The position numbers and the translations under genes were made by a program. This document shows, in pieces, positions 57,601 through 64,000 of a stretch of DNA of 64,000 nt (positions within the stretch are counted from its first letter, which is position 1; each line of letters opens with the position of its first letter). The stretch lies in contig CBDATU010000011.1 of assembly GCA_965199865.1 (NCBI GenBank), positions 62,001 through 126,000 of the forward strand, read 5' to 3'. Source of the stretch: JAPOUP01 sp965199865 (GTDB lineage Bacteria > Pseudomonadota > Alphaproteobacteria > Rhodobacterales > Rhodobacteraceae). The notes under the pieces were generated by a model that saw only the letters and a list, made by a program, of their open reading frames with translations, was not told the origin of the DNA and searched no databases.

Positions 57601-58458
57601 CTACGCGATGTACCGTCGCGCGAACGACAACGAGTTTACGTCGAGGGGGTATGAATTTAGGTAGTCGGACGCCGTCAAATCACTCAACGTGGCCAAGTGG
57701 AGACCGTCTTCGTGCAGTGAGAATGGCCCTTGCCAATCAATTGCGCTGACCTTTGGCCAGATTTGCTTCCTGATCTCTTCGCGATCCGACAGTTCACGTT
57801 TTCCTTCATCCTCAAGTATCGCGATGAAGGTGATAGGAACTGAGGCCATTTCTGACCAACTCGCGTGAGGATATGCGCGGATCTCACGAATAGAACGAAC
57901 GGCTTTACCGAGGTCAGATTCACCTTTCGGGTACTTCGAAAGGATCGCTTTGCGCAAAGATGCCACTGAGGCCACGAAAGCATCTGGAAAAGCAAATCGA
58001 CCAAAGAAGGTCTCAAGAGCTCTAGCAAATTCGAGCTGCTGGCTCTCGTCTTCGCACCCGCGTTGCCGCTCCCAAGACACCAGGAGGTCTTTGGTCACGC
58101 TCATTGTGCGAGAGAAATCGACAACTACTCCGTTTGGCGTTGCGGACAGAAAGCTGAAACGAGGTGCTTGGCCTCGTTCGATCTCCCCCATACGTTTCGC
58201 GTCGACAACGACCATCGGGCAAACAGAGACATACGGAATGCGCTCCGGCTCCCGAACCACGTCGCAAGTCTGAGATATGACAGCAAATCCGACTATCTCG
58301 GAGTCGAATACTGCACCTCCATCGTCTTCGCCTTCATCTATCAGTTCGGAGACGTCGCGAAACAGGAAGTCGCCACAATCAAGAGAAAAATCGCCTTGCT
58401 GCCAATCAGCAAGGCGAGCCAGAAAACCTTGGTCGCTCTCCGATGCTTTCTCGGTCAA
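57601..58458 (-). CDS. Conserved hypothetical, third gene of accessory operon
   Basis: The protein has 285 residues. The N-terminal half contains DSEIVGFAVISQTCDVVREPERIPYVSVCPMV, a conserved-looking core with two cysteines, followed by helical segments. I know of no defined function; similar ISQTCDVV proteins occur in sporadic accessory operons. It lies 12 bases after the HTH gene and shares its strand, so it is the third member of an operon with the HTH and TIGR04255-type genes. The last codons are close to the IS1380 flank, and the end looks intact. Confidence 0.7.
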   Translation of the reverse strand: MTEKASESDQGFLARLADWQQGDFSLDCGDFLFRDVSELIDEGEDDGGAVFDSEIVGFAVISQTCDVVREPERIPYVSVCPMVVVDAKRMGEIERGQAPRFSFLSATPNGVVVDFSRTMSVTKDLLVSWERQRGCEDESQQLEFARALETFFGRFAFPDAFVASVASLRKAILSKYPKGESDLGKAVRSIREIRAYPHASWSEMASVPITFIAILEDEGKRELSDREEIRKQIWPKVSAIDWQGPFSLHEDGLHLATLSDLTASDYLNSYPLDVNSLSFARRYIA

Positions 58459-58470
58459 CCAGCACTTCCT

Positions 58471-59214
58471 TTATGCCTTGTTTCGACGTGCTTTTGCGCG
58501 CCGCAGCTTCGGTTGACTGAGCGGCAAGATTTCTGTTTCGTCCATTTCGATCGACGCTTCGATGGCATCTCCCCAGTGCCTTGGCACGTTGAACCTCTCG
58601 GCGTCCTGGGTCAACGCAGACCCGAAGGCAGGACGGCCCACACCTTCACCTGCAAGTGCGCGGACCAGTTCATACTCACCGCCACACAGCAAACCCAAAA
58701 AGGTTTGCCCCGGTCGCGCGTTCCTCAGAAGCAGATTGCGGTTCTCTTCGGCTGATCCTCTGTCGATAAACTTGAGAGCGGTTACGACTTGCCCCAAGCG
58801 CTCATGATTTTCAGCGGACACAGTCTTTCCAGACGCCCAATGATATGGAGCACGTGCGGACACGTCGAACACCTTCGCGATCTGAGCCCATGTCAGCCCA
58901 GAGATCTGCCGGAGTTCGTGGACCAATTCGGCAGGTGTTGTGTTCGCGGTCGGATCGTTGTCCTCCACGGAGAATGACACTGGAATGTTCAGTGCAGTGC
59001 TGCCCTGAAGGTATTCTTGGCGCATGGCTAACGCTTGAATGTCTCGCTCGAACACCTTGAAACTTTGCCCATGCGAGAACGGTGCCGCCACCTCGGGTGC
59101 GGCTTCAGCCATCACATCCAATCGAGCGACCCCATTCACTGCTGGAGCAGAAGGGATCGCGGCGGATGCCGCGCCTGCGGAAAGTTGTTCAATCAACATG
59201 TCACTTGGCTCCAA
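58471..59214 (-). CDS. Helix-turn-helix protein, second gene of accessory operon
   Basis: The protein has 247 residues. A helix-turn-helix lies near residues 93-135: LVHELRQISGLTWAQIAKVFDVSARAPYHWASGK, similar to XRE-type DNA-binding domains with a W-A-Q-I-A turn. The N-terminal 90 residues are less ordered. The C-terminal part (RPGQTFLGLLCGGEYELV) has no motif I recognise. It overlaps the TIGR04255-type gene by 14 bases. It could regulate the operon or sense DNA directly. Confidence 0.72.
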   Translation of the reverse strand: MEPSDMLIEQLSAGAASAAIPSAPAVNGVARLDVMAEAAPEVAAPFSHGQSFKVFERDIQALAMRQEYLQGSTALNIPVSFSVEDNDPTANTTPAELVHELRQISGLTWAQIAKVFDVSARAPYHWASGKTVSAENHERLGQVVTALKFIDRGSAEENRNLLLRNARPGQTFLGLLCGGEYELVRALAGEGVGRPAFGSALTQDAERFNVPRHWGDAIEASIEMDETEILPLSQPKLRRAKARRNKA

Positions 59215-60016
59215 AACGTTCCAAGAATTTTTCGGTCACACTCCACCGGAAGAAAGCATAGGCGCGCGCAGCAACCTTGTCGAGTTCGGTACACAGCATG
59301 TGGGTATCAAAGCTCTGCCCTTCACAATTTGTGCTGTAGGAGTCCACGTCGAGAACCCAGCTTTTCACACCAACAGGCGGTGCCATTTCTACGTCATGGC
59401 TAAACGCGGGAGGCGCGAGGCCATACCGAGCGATGATCTTGCCTTCCCTGGTCGCGCCCGTGATCTCGGTCATCGAAATGTCGATGTGTTGGACCAGTCC
59501 TGATTGGAGAACATTCAGCAGCTCTGGATTAACCAAATCCGATATGGCCTCAAGGTCAGCAGGGTCCTGCAGGCGATCAACGTATCTACATCCGACACGC
59601 TGCACTAGCGAAGGGCGAATAGTCTCAACGAGCTTTCCAAGAATGAACTCGAACCGAGACAGGAAGTCGTCTCGGGACACATAGCTCGCCGTTTCCAAAG
59701 TGATCGCATCGGGCCCCAAAGACACACGCAGTACCCTGCGCGCATCGAAGAACCGCCAGATAACAGTGGTGACTTGCCGCGGCTTCACCTCTTTTTTGCC
59801 GTTGATAACGATGTCCACACCTTGGATCGTGTCGCTCTGAAAATGCGGGTACTCGTCACGGATAGCCTCTTGGAAATCAGCGATGTAGCTTTCTTCCGCT
59901 ATCTTGGCGATCCGAGGAAATTTCACTTGCCCGAGCACACGCACCAAGGGCGCGTTGCTCAGGAGTACACGATCAGAAACCTCCCCGAAGAGGGGGTCGT
60001 CGCAACGATCTGCCAT
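59201..60016 (-). CDS. TIGR04255-family protein, first gene of accessory operon
   Basis: The protein has 271 residues from the ATG at 60016, which follows GAGGGCG; an in-frame ATG at 60031 is possible but would start almost at the predicted transcript start. Near the N-terminus it has LSNAPLVRVLGQVKFPRI, and later YVSRDDFLSRFEFILGKLVE and RVGCRYVDRL, the pattern of TIGR04255 proteins, a sporadic family found in accessory and defence-type loci. No biochemical function is known. It is the first gene of a three-gene operon. Confidence 0.8.
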   Translation of the reverse strand: MADRCDDPLFGEVSDRVLLSNAPLVRVLGQVKFPRIAKIAEESYIADFQEAIRDEYPHFQSDTIQGVDIVINGKKEVKPRQVTTVIWRFFDARRVLRVSLGPDAITLETASYVSRDDFLSRFEFILGKLVETIRPSLVQRVGCRYVDRLQDPADLEAISDLVNPELLNVLQSGLVQHIDISMTEITGATREGKIIARYGLAPPAFSHDVEMAPPVGVKSWVLDVDSYSTNCEGQSFDTHMLCTELDKVAARAYAFFRWSVTEKFLERFGAK

Positions 60017-60040
60017 GTTGTTCGCCCTCATTTTGACCAG

Positions 60041-60049
60041 AGTATAGCA
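60041..60049 (-). promoter_or_regulatory. Extended -10 promoter of the TIGR04255 operon
   Basis: On the minus strand TGCTATACT forms an extended -10 (TGnTATACT). Transcription would start near 60034, giving a leader of about 18 bases before the ATG at 60016. No good -35 is needed or seen. Confidence 0.45.
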
Positions 60050-60553
60050 TATGAAGTAGAGTGTGAAGTATGAATTTCAACTATCAGGAGGTAAAGATTC
60101 CTTTAACGGCCGGCGGGCTACTCGAGCGCGGGCTGGCACAGCTGCAACATAAAGCCGAAGGAAAAGATACAATGCAGCCGAGCCGGTGCGTTGGCTCGCT
60201 GCCATACTGCGGCTTGGCGTCGGCATGCAAGGCAGCAGCTATTGGTACTCCTCGCAGCGAAGGACTGCTCTCCGCCCAGGCCGACTGTCTTCAACTCATC
60301 TCCCATGGCTTAGCCATTGGCATCACTGACGCCACATCGACTTCCTGCAACATGCCGACGGCGAAGTGTCAATTGGCATGCAATCCGGGTGTCCGATCGG
60401 ATTATGTCGGCAGGCAATTGGCATGTCAGCGTGCCTGCTTCGCAATGTCCGGTCTCCGGAAGTCGCCGCTGCCTTGCTACGCTCGGAATTGATCCAGTCA
60501 AATCGGCAGGACAGGAAAGGGGGGCGCCCGTCCTTGGCAAAGTGCGTCGCCTC
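60050..60553. other. No gene recognised
   Basis: The region between the accessory operon and soeC. It has an 11-base direct repeat CAATTGGCATG at 60370-60380 and 60415-60425, possibly old mobile DNA. No gene is supported. Confidence 0.45.
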
Positions 60554-61429
60554 TCAGCGCTTGCCGTAATAGAGTCCTACTACGTGCTCGGCTTCGGCGA
60601 AGAACAGCCAACGCAGGGTGAATACTCCAGCGATGTGCGCGCCAGCTGCCGCCCAGGTAACATGGTGGTGGACCAATGCGATCGGCAGTAGAGCCAGGGG
60701 CAGGACAAAGCTGAGCAGGAATGCAATGCGCCGCAGCTTGCGTGAGTGGCGGCGAGCGATGACATGGATCATCTCGTGGGTCAGATAGTTGTCACCGGTA
60801 TGTGGGGCCTCGAACGCACGCACGGTGCCGAAGCGGCCGAGGCCGGTTGCCGTGGCGAGCGTCGTGCCGCTGGTCCGCAGGCGCGTGTCTCCGACCTTCC
60901 AGGCATAGGATTGGACCAGACCAGTGACGACCAGCAGCGCGAAGGCGATCCAGATCATTCCGGAGACAATGGCGCCACCACAGAGAGCGAGAAGCAGGAA
61001 TAGCGCATTCGTGGTCCAGTGGTTCCAGCGCGGGACGGCCTTGAGCTGGGCATAGATCATCGAGGTGGCGATGATGGTGACGAGGCAGAGCGCGGCACCG
61101 AGCCAGCCAAGCTGAGATGCCTGGATGTCAGTGAAGGTAGCCAGCCCGGCATTCGCTCCGGTTACGGCAAGTGTGATGCAGGCAAGCCAACCTTCGCGCG
61201 ACAGCCATGAGCTTCGCCACTGCGTGAACGCCTTTATGGCGCGTTCTGGGTGACCCAGATGGAACGCCGAGGCCACCAGGCCGACGGAGGCGAGCGCCAG
61301 ACCGATGCCGTATCCTATCATGGCATCCCAGCCCGAGACGGGCGGTAGGCCGAGGCAGAGAAAGGCAAGGAACCCAAAGCCAAGACCGGAAAGAGTGGTG
61401 AACAGAATGATGGACTTCGCCGGGTGCAT
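60554..61429 (-). CDS. soeC: SoeC-type membrane anchor (DmsC family)
   Basis: The protein has 291 residues and about eight membrane segments. HPAKSIILFTTLSGLGFG and the HLGHPERAIKAFTQWRSSWLSREGW loop are hallmarks of DmsC-type quinone-reacting anchor subunits. It passes electrons between the iron-sulfur subunit and the quinone pool. Its ATG overlaps the soeB stop (TGATG). The third and last gene of the cluster. Confidence 0.9.
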   Translation of the reverse strand: MHPAKSIILFTTLSGLGFGFLAFLCLGLPPVSGWDAMIGYGIGLALASVGLVASAFHLGHPERAIKAFTQWRSSWLSREGWLACITLAVTGANAGLATFTDIQASQLGWLGAALCLVTIIATSMIYAQLKAVPRWNHWTTNALFLLLALCGGAIVSGMIWIAFALLVVTGLVQSYAWKVGDTRLRTSGTTLATATGLGRFGTVRAFEAPHTGDNYLTHEMIHVIARRHSRKLRRIAFLLSFVLPLALLPIALVHHHVTWAAAGAHIAGVFTLRWLFFAEAEHVVGLYYGKR

Positions 61430-62172
61430 CAGAGCCGTTCCAGCGCGGTGTCTAGCCAGGCCAGAAAGCCTTTGGGCTCTTCGGCGACAGGCTCAAGGAA
61501 CGGTGAAAGTATATCGAGATCCTCGTCTTTCCCACGTGGAGGTAGGTAGCGGTTGACCGGCTTTGTGCCCTGTTCCGGCATCAGTTCGGCTCCACCCCGC
61601 TCAGCGACGAGCTGCGACACTTCGGATGAAGGGTCTGATAGGTCGCCGAAATGCCGCGCTCCTGTCGGGCAGGTCCTGACACAGGCCGGAACGCGATCCT
61701 CTTCCGGCAGGTTGTCGTTGTAGATGCGGTCTACACACAGAGTGCACTTTTTCATCACCTTCTCGACCGGATCCATCTCGCGGGCTCCATAGGGACATGC
61801 CCATGCACACAGACCGCAGCCTATGCAGTCGTTCTCGTTGACCAGGACTATTCCGTCTTCTGACCGCTTGTAGCTGGCACCGGTTGGACAGACCGTCACG
61901 CAAGGTGCATCCTCACAGTGAAGGCATGATCTGGGAAAGTGGACGATCTGGGCCGGAGCACCGTTTTCCGGCTGGATTTCATAGGAATGGACCCGGTTAA
62001 GGAAACTGCCGACGGGATTGGCGCCATAGGCGTCCTGGTCCGCCAGCGGTACGCCGTAATTCTCGGTGTTCCAGCCCTTGCAGGCAATTACGCAGGCGTG
62101 GCAGCCGACGCATGTGTCAAGATCGATGACAAGGCCGAGGCGGCGCTCGGTGGAGGTGGGAAGGTCGGTCAT
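61429..62172 (-). CDS. soeB: SoeB-type iron-sulfur subunit
   Basis: The protein has 247 residues with four ferredoxin-like cysteine clusters: CVGCHACVIAC, CLHCEDAPCVTVC, CIGCGLCAWACPYGARE and CTLCVDRIY...CVRTC. The PRSCLHCEDAPCVTVCPTGA region, DNLPEEDRVPACVRTCPTG and RYLPPRGKDED near the end agree with SoeB of sulfite-oxidising Allochromatium and Roseobacter-type bacteria. It carries electrons from SoeA to SoeC. It lies 52 bases after soeA and overlaps soeC by one base. Confidence 0.92.
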   Translation of the reverse strand: MTDLPTSTERRLGLVIDLDTCVGCHACVIACKGWNTENYGVPLADQDAYGANPVGSFLNRVHSYEIQPENGAPAQIVHFPRSCLHCEDAPCVTVCPTGASYKRSEDGIVLVNENDCIGCGLCAWACPYGAREMDPVEKVMKKCTLCVDRIYNDNLPEEDRVPACVRTCPTGARHFGDLSDPSSEVSQLVAERGGAELMPEQGTKPVNRYLPPRGKDEDLDILSPFLEPVAEEPKGFLAWLDTALERL

Positions 62173-62224
62173 TTCGGGGTGCCTAAGCTGTGCAGGATCG
62201 GAATTGGCGTGAAACTCGGGCGGG

Positions 62225-64000
62225 TCATGTGCCTGTCTTTCTGCGGATATCGCGGGGTGCGGTGGGCACCGGTGATCCGATGGGGGGGAACGAGGGGTGC
62301 GGCTGGGCCTGTTCGTTGGCGCTTATACGCTCGATTCGCACCCGCAGGTCGAACCAGGCGGCCTGACCGGTGACCGGATCAGAATTAGCCCAGCGAAGTC
62401 CGTCGCCCCTGGATGGAAGCAGCTCGTCGATCAGGTGATTCAGAATGAATGCATCAGTCGCTTCGGGGGCTTCGGTGTCGAGCGCCCAGGTTCCCCTGCG
62501 CTTTCCGATCGCGTTCCAGGTCCAGACGGTGTGCTCGTTCAGTGCCGCCATATGTGCAGCGGGAACGGTGATCTGCCCGCTTGGCGAGATTACCCGCGCC
62601 CAGTCTCCATCGGAAAATCCGTGCTCTTCCCAGATCGCCGTTGGGAGATAGAGGGGGTTGCGTCCGTGGATCTGGCGCAGCCAGGCGTTTTGCGAACCCC
62701 ATGAATGGTACATTGCCATTGGACGCTGCGTAAGGGCGTGGATGGGAAATTCGGACGACTCCACCAGGCTGTCGAAAAATGGAGGATACCAGATGGGAAG
62801 AGGATCCAGCGTCGTCATTATACGTTCACGTAGCCGATCCGGTGGTTGGCGATGCCCATGGCCGGCCGCCGCAAGCTGGAATCTCCGCATCGGCTCAAGA
62901 TAGAGCTGGAACAGATAGGGGAGAGGGGCGTCATAGAGGCCTGTTTCAACCGCCCAGTCCTGATAGGCGACGTTCCATGGTTTGAAGAATGCGGCGTCTG
63001 GCGGCACGGCCCGGTGCCAGAAACCACCATGATCAATATAGCGCTGCAGCTGGTCGGGGTTGACATCTCCCCGCCCGGTTCCGCCGTCATTCTGGCTCTC
63101 GCCATTTCCGTCCAGTCTCCAGCCTGCCAGAGGGCCGATTCCAGGACGACGTTCATGCTTTGTGATGTAATCGGCGTAATCCGAGTATTTCGCGCTGCCA
63201 TCCTCATTCACGAACCCGGGCAATCCCAGACGCACGCCTAGTTCACAGAGCACTGACTGAAAACAGCGTACGTTCCGCTTGGGTTCGACGACGGGCCAGC
63301 GTATGGCGTCGGATGCGGCATCCGCTTCACTAATCGGCCGGTCGAGTAGAGAAATGCAGTCGTGACGCTCCAGATAGGTGGTGTCGGGAAGGATCAGGTC
63401 GGCGTAGGCCACCATTTCGGACGCATATGCGTCGGAATAGATAATGCGTGGAATTACATATTCCCCGTTGCCATCGCGATCGGTTAGCATGTTCACGACG
63501 CCGGGAGTATTCATTGTGGAATTCCAGGCCATGTTCGCCATGTACATGAACAGGGTATCGATCCTGTAGGGATCGCCGGCGTGGGCATTCGAAATGACCA
63601 TATGCATCAGTCCATGCGCGCTCATCGGGTTCTCCCATGAGAACGCCTTGTCGATGCGCGCAGGGCTCCCGTCCTGCCGGAGAGCGAGATCCTCTGGACC
63701 GTGAACGAAACCAAGATGCGGGCCATCGAGCGGCTGGCCGGGCTGAACACCACAATGCGGTCTTGGATGCGCGTAGGATGGCTTGGGGTAGGGTGGCTTG
63801 AAACGGAAGCCTCCGGGTGTTTCCACCGATCCGAGCAGGATCTGCAGCAGATGCAGGGCGCGGCAGGTCTGGAAGCCGTTGGAATGGGCGGAAATTCCGC
63901 GCATGGCGTGAATGCTGACAGGACGGCCGATCATTCTCTCATGGTGGATCCCCCGCAGATCGGTCCAAGGACGTTCGATGACAATCTCTTCGTCAAACGC
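62225..64000 (-). CDS. soeA: SoeA-type molybdopterin oxidoreductase (5' part beyond window)
   Basis: 592 residues of the C-terminal part are visible; the frame is open to base 64000. It contains the bis-MGD enzyme landmarks FSWENPMSAHGLMHMVISNAHAGDP, DTLFMYMANMAWNSTMNTPGV, SEMVAYADLILPDTTYLERHD, and in the last domain MYHSWGSQNAWLRQIHGRNPLY and DWARVISPSGQITVPAAHM. With soeB and soeC this fits the cytoplasm-facing sulfite dehydrogenase SoeABC, which oxidises sulfite to sulfate and delivers electrons to quinone. DMSO or polysulfide reductase of the same family cannot be excluded without the N-terminus. Confidence 0.88.
   Translation of the reverse strand, partial: AFDEEIVIERPWTDLRGIHHERMIGRPVSIHAMRGISAHSNGFQTCRALHLLQILLGSVETPGGFRFKPPYPKPSYAHPRPHCGVQPGQPLDGPHLGFVHGPEDLALRQDGSPARIDKAFSWENPMSAHGLMHMVISNAHAGDPYRIDTLFMYMANMAWNSTMNTPGVVNMLTDRDGNGEYVIPRIIYSDAYASEMVAYADLILPDTTYLERHDCISLLDRPISEADAASDAIRWPVVEPKRNVRCFQSVLCELGVRLGLPGFVNEDGSAKYSDYADYITKHERRPGIGPLAGWRLDGNGESQNDGGTGRGDVNPDQLQRYIDHGGFWHRAVPPDAAFFKPWNVAYQDWAVETGLYDAPLPYLFQLYLEPMRRFQLAAAGHGHRQPPDRLRERIMTTLDPLPIWYPPFFDSLVESSEFPIHALTQRPMAMYHSWGSQNAWLRQIHGRNPLYLPTAIWEEHGFSDGDWARVISPSGQITVPAAHMAALNEHTVWTWNAIGKRRGTWALDTEAPEATDAFILNHLIDELLPSRGDGLRWANSDPVTGQAAWFDLRVRIERISANEQAQPHPSFPPIGSPVPTAPRDIRRKTGT

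Noticed and set aside
1..64000. CRISPR array, tRNA or rRNA gene
   Set aside because: I found no regularly spaced short repeats and no recognisable tRNA or rRNA sequence. A tRNA could be missed by eye.

Overview
The window looks like a GC-rich alphaproteobacterial chromosome with a heavy load of insertion sequences. The main support is the TCA block mdh-sucC-sucD-sucA-sucB-lpd on one strand (40.6-50.2 kb), an order typical of Alphaproteobacteria, together with a DctQMP TRAP transporter and a SoeABC-type sulfite dehydrogenase. Many genes are cut by IS elements or carry frameshifts or stops, which suggests a genome in an IS-expansion and decay phase (possibly host-associated; this is inference). 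I see no rRNA, tRNA or CRISPR array.

Layout. 0-1.2 kb: end of a Tn5-like IS and an older transposase remnant. 1.4-6.3 kb: GntR regulator, Asp/Glu-racemase-like enzyme, SDR, carboxymuconolactone-decarboxylase-like protein and GMC oxidoreductase, a small catabolic locus of unknown substrate. 6.3-9.2 kb: non-coding or decayed DNA with an IS256 fragment and a cluster of DnaA-box-like sites. 9.2-9.9 kb: a membrane-anchored hypothetical. 10.3-22.2 kb: an anti-phage island of BREX/DISARM type: WYL regulator (broken), DUF499 ATPase, small partner, DUF1156 adenine methyltransferase (one in-frame TAG) and a PLD-SNF2 helicase. 22.2-33.7 kb: an IS1634-family element invaded by two further elements, each of them invaded again, with intact 9-bp target duplications; the whole is bracketed by 175-bp direct repeats of the helicase gene tail.

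34.2-37.0 kb: TRAP transporter operon. 37.6-39.7 kb: BrnT/BrnA toxin-antitoxin pair with a frameshifted toxin, IS debris and a YgjP-type metallopeptidase. 40.6-50.2 kb: 2-oxoglutarate dehydrogenase, succinyl-CoA synthetase and malate dehydrogenase. 50.4-51.1 kb: TSUP (TauE/SafE) exporter. 51.5-57.4 kb: an IS5 element inserted beside an exonuclease-like fragment, a DUF429 protein, a ParB-methyltransferase truncated by an IS fragment, and an IS1380 element. 57.6-60.0 kb: a tight three-gene operon (TIGR04255-family protein, HTH protein, unknown) that looks like an accessory or defence cassette. 60.6-64.0 kb: soeC, soeB and the 3' part of soeA, which runs off the right edge.

Functionally, the two blocks of interest are the 11-kb defence island, which lacks the PglZ of BREX and the DrmABC of DISARM, and the three-gene cassette at 57.6-60.0 kb. 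The TSUP exporter and SoeABC would both handle sulfite. The TRAP operon may supply the substrate of the 1.4-6.3 kb locus, but that link is only a guess.
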